Shown: positions 43,747 to 51,551 of the stretch, one piece after another
How positions within the stretch are numbered: the first letter of the stretch is position 1
Layout of the letters: the number at the start of each line of letters is the position of its first letter
Source: a marine bacterium B5-7
GTDB lineage: Bacteria > Pseudomonadota > Gammaproteobacteria > BQJM01
Assembly: GCA_021604705.1 (NCBI GenBank)
Contig: BQJM01000002.1
Location: 37,256-101,255 of the forward strand
Length of the DNA stretch: 64,000 bases
Reading direction: 5' to 3'
The notes under the pieces: model-generated
The model's database searches: none
What the model saw: the letters and a program-made list of their open reading frames with translations, nothing else
Told to the model about the DNA's origin: nothing
Translations under genes and position numbers: made by a program

Positions 43747-44970
43747 TTATTCGCTAAGCTGCTTTGCCATTGTCATCATTTGTTTTTCTTGCGCATCCAG
43801 CACAGATTTAGTCAGTGGAAATCCATCTTTTAAGATTTTCCATGCTGACACAGTAGCATCAATGGTTTCATCGGTTATTGCGAGCACTTGTTTTTCACTC
43901 ATTTCAGATTTTTTAGCGAAGTGTTTTACTGTTTCACGATTTAAATTAGCAAACTTTTTTTCCTTGCCGAAACTTAATGCTAAGGATTCATTTTCCATGT
44001 AGAGATGTGTAGCGACATAATCATAGGCCGGTGCCAACACCGCACTTCTTGTGTCAGGATAAATGAAAGACCAATTTTTTAGATGCATATCACCGTTACC
44101 GATTAATATATTAAACACTAAACGTTTTACAAACTCATTAGCCACCGTCTCACTTAGGTTCTTTAGCAACATATTAGTAATATTACTGTAACTCACGCCG
44201 TCATATTTTTTATGTGGATAAACCCCATAAACTTGCGCAAGATCTTCTGAATGAATGCGCGTGCCTTCTGTGCGATCATAGCGTTTTGTTATCAAGGCTT
44301 TACCCTGCATTGTGCTTGCAAATTTAGGTAGACTAGAAATTTCTTTCATATCAATCAATGAAATCTCAGGAATTTCAATATTAATAGCCTTTGCCAACAT
44401 CAACATAGAAAATTCATTTTCTGGTACATTTTGGAATCTCATCGAAGGTAATTTAACAACCCAATCACCACCCTCTCCGTGTGCCGGTATCGTTAAACCA
44501 CCACTCGGTTCAAGTAGTACAGAAAACTTCAGTTGAACTCCCGCAAGAGAAAACTTAAGTATATTTGCTTCGGGCTCATCAATTTTCCGTAAAGATTCCT
44601 TGGAGTCTACTAAGTAAGGTGGCATTTCCATGGGAACCAATCTAATTGCACCAGGCAAGTCATCACCAAGCAATGCCAGCAAGTCAAATTCTTTTATTGG
44701 CTTTATATTCGCTTGTTTCGCAAGATACTCACGAAGATGCCCCTCAGGTAACAAGTTAGAAAAGAATGCTGGTGCACGTGTTTGCGTTGTTTTTGTTGAT
44801 GGAATTAACGCATGAAGCGCATCATAAAAAGAATAGCTTAAGGTCGGACGCTGATGATCGGCTAAGTAAGCATCATGAAACTGAAAGACAATACGATCAC
44901 CTGGCAAACGCGTTAACGTTCCCACGGGATATTCATTTAGCTGTACTGCCAATGCCGAAAAGTCATGCAT
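43747..44970 (-). CDS. hipA: HipA-type serine/threonine kinase toxin
   Basis: The start is placed at the ATG at 44970, inside the end of hipB, with GAGGATGACGACG before it; this gives 407 residues. The N-subdomain 1 (EYPVGTLTRLPGDRIVFQF) and the kinase domain are complete: SLAGVQLKFSV (phosphate loop), ILIGNGDMHLKNWSF (catalytic Asp and Lys) and LAPAYDYVAT (metal-binding Asp). HipA toxins phosphorylate a translation factor (GltX in E. coli) and induce growth arrest. HipB is encoded upstream, so this is an intact persistence module. Target is unknown here. Confidence 0.92.
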   Translation of the reverse strand: MHDFSALAVQLNEYPVGTLTRLPGDRIVFQFHDAYLADHQRPTLSYSFYDALHALIPSTKTTQTRAPAFFSNLLPEGHLREYLAKQANIKPIKEFDLLALLGDDLPGAIRLVPMEMPPYLVDSKESLRKIDEPEANILKFSLAGVQLKFSVLLEPSGGLTIPAHGEGGDWVVKLPSMRFQNVPENEFSMLMLAKAINIEIPEISLIDMKEISSLPKFASTMQGKALITKRYDRTEGTRIHSEDLAQVYGVYPHKKYDGVSYSNITNMLLKNLSETVANEFVKRLVFNILIGNGDMHLKNWSFIYPDTRSAVLAPAYDYVATHLYMENESLALSFGKEKKFANLNRETVKHFAKKSEMSEKQVLAITDETIDATVSAWKILKDGFPLTKSVLDAQEKQMMTMAKQLSE

Positions 44971-45244
44971 CGTCGTCATCCTCATCAAGCTGCCACAACG
45001 GTTGACGCGTATCCTCTCCATTAATGATGGCAGTAATACCTCGCTCCAAAATACGTGGCACCAACATCACCTCATAACCCATGGCATGTGCAAATTCTTG
45101 TAGCGTCGATAAACGTACATCTGTTTTAGCCGATTCAATTTTAGAAATATGACTTTGTGGGATACGTAGTCGTTGACTCAGGCTCTGCTGTGAAATCCCC
45201 TGCTGCTTACGCAATTGCTGTAATTGTTGAATAAGATCACCCAT
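44963..45244 (-). CDS. hipB: HipB-type antitoxin, XRE family
   Basis: 93 residues. A Cro/CI helix-turn-helix: LRKQQGISQQSLSQRLRIPQ then SHISKIESAKTDVRLSTLQE (residues about 10-50). The C-terminal tail ends in an acidic LDEDDDDA stretch. It should bind the inverted repeat just upstream (45256-45288) and block HipA. It overlaps hipA by 8 bases. AAGG precedes the ATG. Confidence 0.92.
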   Translation of the reverse strand: MGDLIQQLQQLRKQQGISQQSLSQRLRIPQSHISKIESAKTDVRLSTLQEFAHAMGYEVMLVPRILERGITAIINGEDTRQPLWQLDEDDDDA

Positions 45245-45255
45245 AAATATATACC

Positions 45256-45305
45256 TTAACCTATATTCCCAACCAAATTATAGGTTAAAACATATATATC
45301 GGCAA
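45256..45305 (-). promoter_or_regulatory. hipBA promoter and operator
   Basis: A perfect 10-bp inverted repeat, TTAACCTATA (45256-45265) and TATAGGTTAA (45279-45288), with a 13-bp centre. On the minus strand a TATAAT (45282-45277) lies across one half-site, with TTGCCG 17 bases upstream of it. Repressor binding would cover the -10 element. Confidence 0.75.
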
Positions 45306-45356
45306 GTTGAGGCGCAGAAAACACAAGTTGACTATTTTTATCCCATTTCTGGTCGC

Positions 45357-46088
45357 TCAGGAGAAACAGGCTAAATATTTATCTACCATCATAGGCATCC
45401 CGAGATAAAGCGCTTCTGCTGTCAGCGCATGACCAATGGATACTTCTTCAGGGTGGATTAGTTGAATCACTGTCTCTGTGTTTTGTAAATTTAAGTCGTG
45501 ACCCAAGTGTACGCGCAAGCCGTGTTCACGTGCACGATCTGCGGCACGCTTTAGTTGGTCAAGCTCGGTTTGATACTCGCCTTTTTCAAAAGCAATGGCA
45601 TACCACTTCGTATGAAATTCTACAGCATCTACGCCCATCTTGGCAGCGTAATCTACTGCATCGCAATCTGCTTCTAAAAACAAACTGATGCGTGTTTTTT
45701 TATGTGTAAAGAAAGCGATAGCTGCCGCTAGATCATCATTTCTTTCATCGACTTCCCAGCCACGCGTCGTGGTAATTTGTCCTTTGGCATCAGGCACAAT
45801 CGTAAATTGATGAACATTCTCTTCTAAAAGTACATCCATCAATTCTTGCCGCAAACTGCCTTCAATGTTTAGCTCGATGCGATCGTTTTGTATGCCGTCT
45901 AGCTGATTTAAGGCATGTACATCGGATAGTTTTGCATGCGGCTCGCCTTCACGCGGATGAATGGTAATACCATCACAGCCCGCTGCAATCAGGGATTTGG
46001 CCATCTCACACAGATCGGGCAAGCCTTCCCCGCGTGAGTTACGGACTAACGCCACTTTATTTAAGTTCACACTAAAGTTGGTTTTCAT
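45357..46088 (-). CDS. pdxJ: Pyridoxine 5'-phosphate synthase
   Basis: 243 residues. PdxJ joins 1-deoxyxylulose 5-phosphate and 3-amino-2-oxopropyl phosphate to form pyridoxine phosphate. Family signatures are VNLNKVALVRNSRG, GITIHPREGEPHA and the C-terminal LRVHLGHDLNLQNTE and HPEEVSIGHALTAEAL, with the phosphate-binding loop and active His/Glu. It overlaps the nitronate monooxygenase-like gene upstream by 4 bases, so the two form an operon. Confidence 0.96.
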   Translation of the reverse strand: MKTNFSVNLNKVALVRNSRGEGLPDLCEMAKSLIAAGCDGITIHPREGEPHAKLSDVHALNQLDGIQNDRIELNIEGSLRQELMDVLLEENVHQFTIVPDAKGQITTTRGWEVDERNDDLAAAIAFFTHKKTRISLFLEADCDAVDYAAKMGVDAVEFHTKWYAIAFEKGEYQTELDQLKRAADRAREHGLRVHLGHDLNLQNTETVIQLIHPEEVSIGHALTAEALYLGMPMMVDKYLACFS

Positions 46089-47170
46089 AAAAGTTCCTTG
46101 TATTGTTCATATAGTTGATTAAGCAATTGCGCTACAGTGATGTTTGATGTGATTTTTGAAATACCAGTGCCACACCATAAGGACATCAAGGCTGTTTTAC
46201 CCTGTTTTGCAGCGGATTTTCTGATGGGCGCACTCAGGGCATTGGTTATCGGGTAGTCCGGAATCACATCCACTTCATTTTCAATGTATTTCACAAAATC
46301 CGTGTATAATCCTCTCGCCCACTTACCAGAATAAGCTTTCGTTAAAACAGTCTGCTCCCCTTTTTTATTTTTAGCCTCACGCAAAGCCGTTTTATAAAAA
46401 GGATTAGCCCCACTTTCTTGCGTAGTTAAAAACGCTGTGCCCATTTGCACGGCCGCTGCGCCAAATTGCTTTGCTATTAAAATATCTTCCCCAGTCATGA
46501 TAGCACCTGATGCAATCACAGGAATAGTAGAGATAGCGACAATCTCAGTGAGCAGTGCCATTGTTTTTTTGCGATGATTTTCATTCATCTCAGAAAAACC
46601 ACCCTGATGGCCTCCCGCATCAACGCCTTGAGCAACAATCGCATCGACACCTAAGTCCATGAGTGCTTTTGCATCTGCGATTGTATTCGCTGTACCAACT
46701 AAATAGGTGCCCTGAGCCTTAAACTTTCTCACCATCGCTTTTGGTAACAAGCCGAACGTAAAACTCACGACAGGTATTTTTTCTGTTAACAGTATATCAA
46801 CGATTTCAGCAAGATTATCTTGAGGAAGCGCAGGAAGAAGAGGGGCAGTTTCTTCGGGTAAACTCAACTGCTGTCTGAAGTGGTTTAAAGCTAATTGGTA
46901 TTGTTCGATCGCTACTTTATCAATCATAGGTCGATTGGGAATAAAAACATTCACGGCAAATGGTCGCTCGGTTAGCTTCTTTATGGCAGCGATACCTGAG
47001 ATAATTTGTTCAGCGCTTAAATAGCCTGTGGCAAAGGATCCTAAGCCACCAGCATTCGACACCGCAGCCACTAATTCAGGCGTTGTCACACCGCCAGCCA
47101 TCGGCGCTTGGATAATGGCAGGATCGCGTAACCGTAAAGTTGATAAAAAATGCCCTGGATTATTTTTCAT
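46085..47170 (-). CDS. Nitronate monooxygenase / FMN-dependent NPD-family oxidoreductase
   Basis: The start is placed at the ATG at 47170 (MKNNPGHFL), with GAGGGG 7 bases upstream; the longer frame runs into a type B repeat. 361 residues. A TIM-barrel FMN enzyme: IIQAPMAGGVTTPELVAAVSNAGGLGSF at the start, AQGVDAGGHQGG with the family His, PVIASGAIMTGEDI and GAAAVQMGTAF for phosphate binding. Such enzymes oxidise propionate-3-nitronate or alkyl nitronates, while relatives act in fatty-acid synthesis (FabK). First gene of the unit with pdxJ. Confidence 0.88.
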   Translation of the reverse strand: MKNNPGHFLSTLRLRDPAIIQAPMAGGVTTPELVAAVSNAGGLGSFATGYLSAEQIISGIAAIKKLTERPFAVNVFIPNRPMIDKVAIEQYQLALNHFRQQLSLPEETAPLLPALPQDNLAEIVDILLTEKIPVVSFTFGLLPKAMVRKFKAQGTYLVGTANTIADAKALMDLGVDAIVAQGVDAGGHQGGFSEMNENHRKKTMALLTEIVAISTIPVIASGAIMTGEDILIAKQFGAAAVQMGTAFLTTQESGANPFYKTALREAKNKKGEQTVLTKAYSGKWARGLYTDFVKYIENEVDVIPDYPITNALSAPIRKSAAKQGKTALMSLWCGTGISKITSNITVAQLLNQLYEQYKELL

Positions 47171-47185
47171 TAAAAGCCCCTCATT

Positions 47186-47590
47186 GTCATTCCAGAATTT
47201 GCAAAGCAAATGTCTGGAATCTAGATCCCAGACAATCGCTACGCGATTTCTGGGATGACAGCCTAGCTGTACTACACGGTTTCTGGCATAACAAATGATG
47301 ACAACGTGCCCCTATTTTTGTCATTCCAGAATTTGCAAAGCAAATGTCTGGAATCTAGATCCCAGACAATCGCTACGCGATTTCTGGGATGACAGCCTAG
47401 GTGTTCTACACGGTTTCTGGCATAACAAATGATAACAACGTGCCCCTGTTTTTGTCATTCCAGAATTTGCAAAGCAAATGTCTGGAATCTAGATCCCAGA
47501 CAATCGCTACGCGATTTCTGGGATGACAGCCTAGCTGTACTACACGGTTTCTAGGATGACAGCCTAACAGATCTATGCAGTTTCTGGAAT
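47186..47590. repeat. Three tandem 134-bp units with type B repeats
   Basis: Units start at 47186, 47320 and 47454. Each has GTCATTCCAGAATTTGCAAA..., two hairpins (CCAGA..TCTGG and CCCAGA..TCTGGG) ending TGGGATGACAG, then about 58 bp of spacer (ACTACACGGTTTCTGGCATA). The third unit diverges near its end. The array fills the gap between the oxidoreductase gene and the GIY-YIG gene. Confidence 0.93.
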
Positions 47591-47602
47591 AATGAGGAAG
47601 AA

Positions 47603-47896
47603 TTAAAACATATTTAATTGATCATAAAAATCTATCCAATCTGGATTAATCGTATTAATTAAATTTTCTTTCCAGCTTCTTTCCCATTTTTTCAACATTT
47701 TCTCTCTGAAAATAGCAACCCCAACATCATCATGCTCTTCAAAATAAATTAACTTTGTACAATTGTATTTTTTTGTAAATCCAGGAACTAATTTATTTCG
47801 GTGTTGGTATGATCTTAAAACTAAATCACTTGTCATTCCAATATACAGCACAGTATGACGTTTGTTTGTTAATATATAAACATAGTAGGTTCTCAT
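47603..47896 (-). CDS. GIY-YIG endonuclease-like protein (UPF0213)
   Basis: The start is placed at the ATG at 47896 (MRTYYVYILTNKR), because the longer frame begins in a type B repeat; 97 residues. It is a single GIY-YIG domain: YYVYILTN (modified GIY), LYIGMTSDLVLRSYQHRN with the YIG motif and Arg, and Glu in REKMLKKWERSWKENLI. Such one-domain proteins are thought to cut branched or specific DNA but few are characterised. It stands between two type B repeat arrays, suggesting an association with these repeats. Confidence 0.9.
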   Translation of the reverse strand: MRTYYVYILTNKRHTVLYIGMTSDLVLRSYQHRNKLVPGFTKKYNCTKLIYFEEHDDVGVAIFREKMLKKWERSWKENLINTINPDWIDFYDQLNMF

Positions 47897-47945
47897 TCTG
47901 ACAGTATATATAGGAATTAATGAGTAATTATGTAGGTTATTTCTT

Positions 47946-48333
47946 GTCATTCCATAATTTGTGTAACAAATGTCTGGAATCTAGATCCCAGACATTTTCC
48001 TTCGGAAAATTCTGGGATGACAGACTGAGTCACCTTCGGAAAATTCTGGGATGACAGACTGACTCACCTTCGGAAAATTCTGGGATGACAGGCTGATTCA
48101 CCTTCGGAAAATTCTGGGATGACAGACTGACTCACCTTCGGAAAATTCTGGGATGACAGACTGACTCACCTTCAGAAAATTCTGGGATGACAGGCTGATT
48201 CACCTTCGGAAAATTCTGGGATGACAGACTGACTCACCTTCAGAAAATTCTGGGATGACAGGCTGATTCACCTTCAGAAAATTCTGGGATGACAGGCTGA
48301 CTCACCTTCGGAAAATTCTGGGTCAAGTGGTTG
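47946..48333. repeat. Type B repeat continuing into a 34-bp tandem array
   Basis: A type B element (47946-48023) with a TTTTCC/GGAAAA right hairpin is followed by ten units of period 34 (starts at 48001, 48035 and so on to 48307), consensus TTCGGAAAATTCTGGGATGA then CAGACTGACTCACC. Units differ by one to three bases. The array ends about 57 bases before the dciA start and may form part of its leader. Confidence 0.93.
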
Positions 48334-48389
48334 TGATTTTACCGGTTTCGTGCCAATATCATACCATATTTAAACAATTGTTGATCTTC

Positions 48390-48848
48390 ATGAATACACC
48401 GTGGAAAAAAGCGAGTCATCTCGCACAAAAAGCGTGTTCACCATTAGCAGGGTTGATGGCCCAGCATGAAGATATTGCATTCTTACGACCTATTTTAACC
48501 AAAGCATTAACGGATGAAGAAAAATCCCATGTTTGGATCATGAACGTACGGAAACATGTTTTAGTATTAGGTGTTGCTAACAGTGCTTGGTTAACGAAAA
48601 TGCGTTACCGCAAAGTCGACTTACTCTCTGCATTACGAGCAGCGTATCCTAAGTTAAAAAATATCGATCTAAAGATTGATCTTCAAACACCTAAAACAAA
48701 TGATAAACCGCGATTTGCACCACGCCCTACCTTGCAAGAAAACACTTTAGAAGACATTGAAGAAAAAGCGATGGCGCTCAAAGCGCCACACCTTAAAAAA
48801 GCCTTGTTCAAACTCATTACCCACTTACGTTCAAAACGCAGCGAATAA
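48390..48848 (+). CDS. dciA: DciA-like helicase-loading protein (DUF721)
   Basis: The start is placed at the ATG at 48390 (MNTPWKKASHL), since the upstream frame begins in repeat DNA; 152 residues. DUF721/DciA proteins help load the replicative helicase DnaB in bacteria lacking DnaC. The N-terminal KH-like part has LTDEEKSHVWIMNVRKHVLVLGVANSAWLTKMRYRKVDLL, the conserved core W-(L)-(x)-(L) and R-x-x-x-L-L pattern. The tail is charged and probably disordered. It overlaps the end of the convergent UbiA gene by 18 bases. No clear ribosome site was seen. Confidence 0.8.
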   Translation: MNTPWKKASHLAQKACSPLAGLMAQHEDIAFLRPILTKALTDEEKSHVWIMNVRKHVLVLGVANSAWLTKMRYRKVDLLSALRAAYPKLKNIDLKIDLQTPKTNDKPRFAPRPTLQENTLEDIEEKAMALKAPHLKKALFKLITHLRSKRSE

Positions 48849-50246
48849 ACCAACAACAAAGACTAAGCCTGCGATCAGATAAGTCGTTTTATCTTTTAGT
48901 GCAAAAACAATAGGGTCATCATGCACTTGATCTCGATTTGCTAACATCCAAATACGTGAAACCCAGTAAATTAACAATGGACACATCGCATACAAGAAAT
49001 TCGGATGCGCATACAACATGGCCGCCTTTTGTGAACTTAAATACAGCGCCAAAATTAATACCGACAAATACCCTGCACACACACCAAACTGATGCAGCAT
49101 GCTGATATCTTCCCCAATATATCCTCTGCCATTTAATACGCTATTGCCCCGTTGCATCGTATCTTTTAGTTCAACGTAACGCTTTAGAAATGCAAGTCCG
49201 GTAAAGAAACTCAAAGAAAAAAGAATCAACCAATGCGAATACGGTTTCGCTAAGATAGCCGCACCGGCAAATAAACGTAGAGTATAAAGCATGGACAACG
49301 CAAGCACATCAACTAACATCACTTGCTTTAATCGAAACGAATACAACAAGGTTAAGACATAATAAGCGGCTAACACCCATGTGAACGCAGCGGGTAGCGT
49401 TGATGCCAGAACAGTTGAAACAAACAATAACCCTAAAAATAAAGCGATCCCCATCGAGATACTTAATTGTCCTGAAGCAAATCCTCGTTTAGATTTTCGT
49501 GGATGACGACGATCAACATCCAAATCCAACAAATCATTGAACACATACACGCTGGATGCTAACAAACAAAAGCTTACAAACCCAACACAAGTGTGCGTCC
49601 ACGTTACTGTATTCGTCAGCTGATGTGCCAACAACATGGGTAAAAACAGCAATATGTTTTTTGCATACTGATGAACGCGAATCGTTTTTAAAAAAACTTT
49701 CCAGCTAAACGCATCGGTTTCGATTACACTAATGTCTGGCAGACTTCGCAAAAAACCGGGCTTTTTAGGCCCTTTTTGACAAATAATACTTTGCCTTGCC
49801 GCCTTCCACACCGGCACATCACTGGCATCGTTACCGATATAATCAAATTTTTTCTCACCGAAGCGCAACAACAATGCATCACGTTTCTTTTCACCGCGCA
49901 TATTATAATTTTCTGTAGTCGCCATGACATCATCAAAACATTGCAAGTGCACCGCAATTTTTTGTGCGATGGTGATATACGACCCGGTAACTAAAATTAA
50001 TTCTTTGCCGCGTTCCTTTTGTTCTTTCAACCAAGTTAATAATGGCAGGTTAAATGGTAAGCTGTCGATGGGTAGATCAACGCGTGCATCCAATTGTCGC
50101 TTAAGATATTCTCGCCCACGGAAGAACCAGAATGGGAGCAGAAACAGCATCCATGGCTGACGCTTTAACAACAGCAGCAGTTGCTCATGTACGGTATCAG
50201 TGAGTAAAAGTGTGCCATCTAAATCAACACAGAGCGGGGTCGACAT
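48831..50246 (-). CDS. HAD phosphatase-UbiA prenyltransferase fusion
   Basis: 471 residues. Residues 1-190 form a haloacid dehalogenase-type phosphatase: CVDLDGTLLLTDT (nucleophile Asp8 and Asp10), VTGSYITIAQKIA and YIGNDASDVPVWKAA. The rest is a UbiA-type membrane enzyme with about eight helices and SVYVFNDLLDLDVDRRHPRKSKRG (first Asp-rich motif) and a later, weaker second motif (ELKDTMQRG). UbiA enzymes join a polyprenyl chain to an acceptor. The fusion resembles decaprenyl-phosphate phosphoribose synthases with attached phosphatase, which remove the 5'-phosphate. The product may be a lipid-linked sugar. Confidence 0.85.
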   Translation of the reverse strand: MSTPLCVDLDGTLLLTDTVHEQLLLLLKRQPWMLFLLPFWFFRGREYLKRQLDARVDLPIDSLPFNLPLLTWLKEQKERGKELILVTGSYITIAQKIAVHLQCFDDVMATTENYNMRGEKKRDALLLRFGEKKFDYIGNDASDVPVWKAARQSIICQKGPKKPGFLRSLPDISVIETDAFSWKVFLKTIRVHQYAKNILLFLPMLLAHQLTNTVTWTHTCVGFVSFCLLASSVYVFNDLLDLDVDRRHPRKSKRGFASGQLSISMGIALFLGLLFVSTVLASTLPAAFTWVLAAYYVLTLLYSFRLKQVMLVDVLALSMLYTLRLFAGAAILAKPYSHWLILFSLSFFTGLAFLKRYVELKDTMQRGNSVLNGRGYIGEDISMLHQFGVCAGYLSVLILALYLSSQKAAMLYAHPNFLYAMCPLLIYWVSRIWMLANRDQVHDDPIVFALKDKTTYLIAGLVFVVGLFAAF

Positions 50247-50399
50247 ATCTTATTCCTTTATCTAAATACGTAGGCGACTATTATACCGTCTATCCATGAA
50301 GAAAGCGTCAATCTCTTACAAGCTGTCAAATTGATATTTACTCTTCTTGATATTATGCTAGATATCCAAAAGTGTATTCTTTTATTCAATTAACTTTGA

Positions 50400-50498
50400 T
50401 GCGCTGTTCGGGTTGAAAAAGGGTTTCATTCAAGCTAAGCTTGTTCTATCCAAACCCGCCACGCCTCTCAACGATGCGGACCTCGGCGGGTTATTTTT
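50400..50498 (+). ncRNA. Structured leader of the Abi_2 gene (abiF-RNA-like)
   Basis: This stretch immediately precedes the Abi gene. It holds a short hairpin (CAAGCT-A-AGCTTG), a CCTCTCAACGATGCGG element and a terminator hairpin. GGGTTT (50421-50426) can also pair with AAACCC (50452-50457), which would break the terminator, so two exclusive folds exist. Structured RNAs upstream of AbiF-type genes (the abiF RNA motif) are described in comparative work; the match here is from memory. A promoter TTGATA-17-TATGCT lies upstream (50331-50359). Confidence 0.6.
50453..50498 (+). terminator. Intrinsic terminator ending at the Abi start codon
   Basis: AACCCGCC (50453-50460) pairs with GGCGGGTT (50485-50492), followed by ATTTTT up to the ATG at 50499. 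A terminator placed just before a start codon suggests that the upstream RNA is made separately and Abi expression requires readthrough. Confidence 0.75.
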
Positions 50499-51413
50499 AT
50501 GTCTAATCGGATCTACAACAAAGCTGCGCTAACAGTACCCCAGCAAATCACGTTACTTAGTGATCGAGGACTTACATTAACTCCTGACTCTACTGAGTCT
50601 CGCTTGAACTTAGTTAGCCTGCATCGCTTAAAAGATTATTGCCTTCCTTTTGAATTAAACAAGAAAACACATCAGTTTAAAGTGGGCACTACGTTCGAAG
50701 ATATTTGGTTTCTTTATATTTTTGATCGTGAATTACGCCTCCTTGTATTAGATATCATTGAGCGCATTGAAGTTGCTTTACGTACAACAATGGGAAACTA
50801 TCTTTCTGTAAAATATACGCCACATTGGTCTTTAGATGACAACCTATTTAAACATACATGGACAAAGGAAAAAGACCCCCGAAAAAACTCACAAAAAACT
50901 ATTTTTTTATCCGAGGTAAAAAGCATTTGTAGAAACAAACATTTTCATTCAAGCATTGAAAAGTTTTATGAAAAATATACTTCAAACACGTACCTCCCTA
51001 GTTGGATTGTCCTCGAACATTTATCATTTGGAAAATGCACAAGTCTCTTTCGAAATTTACGATCAAACAAAAATAAATTTTCCATTAGCCAACGATTTGG
51101 TTTTCATTACAGCATCCTAGAGTCTTCACTCGAATCCATACGGTATACTCGAAACTTATGCGCACATCACTCGAGACTATGGGACCGATGGTTTGTTTAC
51201 AAGCCAAAAAAACTAAAGGAACTTCAAGCAAAACACTGCATTCCAGGCACGCTAAAAGAACAACTTACCCTATTAGATTTATTGACAAAAAATATTGTAC
51301 CCAGCTCAAGCTGGAAAAACCGCCTGTTCGAATTGTTCTCAAAATATGAGCTATCTATTTTATTTGAACGAATGGGTTTTATTCATGCCTGGAAAAAAGA
51401 TCTTTTCTGGTAG
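50499..51413 (+). CDS. Abi_2 family (AbiD/AbiF) abortive-infection protein
   Basis: 304 residues. The family signature is visible: LLSDRGLTL near the start, FDRELRLLVLDIIERIEVALRT (75-96) and YTRNLCAHHSRLWDR (216-230). R218-x4-H223 is the HEPN-type ribonuclease motif, so it probably cleaves RNA during phage infection and stops growth. Phage defence is the known role of several members. It is a single gene with an RNA leader that may act as regulator or antitoxin. No toxin-antitoxin partner protein gene is adjacent. Confidence 0.93.
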   Translation: MSNRIYNKAALTVPQQITLLSDRGLTLTPDSTESRLNLVSLHRLKDYCLPFELNKKTHQFKVGTTFEDIWFLYIFDRELRLLVLDIIERIEVALRTTMGNYLSVKYTPHWSLDDNLFKHTWTKEKDPRKNSQKTIFLSEVKSICRNKHFHSSIEKFYEKYTSNTYLPSWIVLEHLSFGKCTSLFRNLRSNKNKFSISQRFGFHYSILESSLESIRYTRNLCAHHSRLWDRWFVYKPKKLKELQAKHCIPGTLKEQLTLLDLLTKNIVPSSSWKNRLFELFSKYELSILFERMGFIHAWKKDLFW

Positions 51414-51427
51414 ACGCGAGATGTGAC

Positions 51428-51512
51428 TTTTCCACAAATTCTGTGGATAGTTGTGTGAAAAGATCCGGTATGCCTGTGAAAAGATGAGGATAACTATGAA
51501 TAACTCACACAA
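51428..51512. other. DnaA-box-like 9-mer pair and TGTGAAAAGAT repeats
   Basis: TTTTCCACA (51428-51436) and TGTGGATAG (51442-51450), in inverted orientation, are each one base from the DnaA box TTATCCACA. TGTGAAAAGAT occurs twice nearby. It lies between the Abi and hydratase genes. Together with AT-rich DNA this may bind DnaA, but the cluster is too small to be called an origin. Confidence 0.3.
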
Positions 51513-51551
51513 GGATTTATAATGGGATAAGCTAAATCAATAGGTGACATC

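Noticed and set aside
43668..43757. Short frame MSLVVGLFETHRANGIDFSK and onward
   Set aside because: Only 29 codons, no ribosome site and it overlaps the end of hipA; it might be a gene scrap but cannot be supported.
48001..48333. Possible CRISPR array (period 34)
   Set aside because: The units are contiguous and almost identical with no unique spacers, and no cas genes are present; this is a tandem minisatellite.
51428..51512. Chromosomal origin of replication
   Set aside because: Only two near-consensus boxes, no dnaA, gyrB or parA genes nearby, and no AT-rich unwinding region of the expected size.
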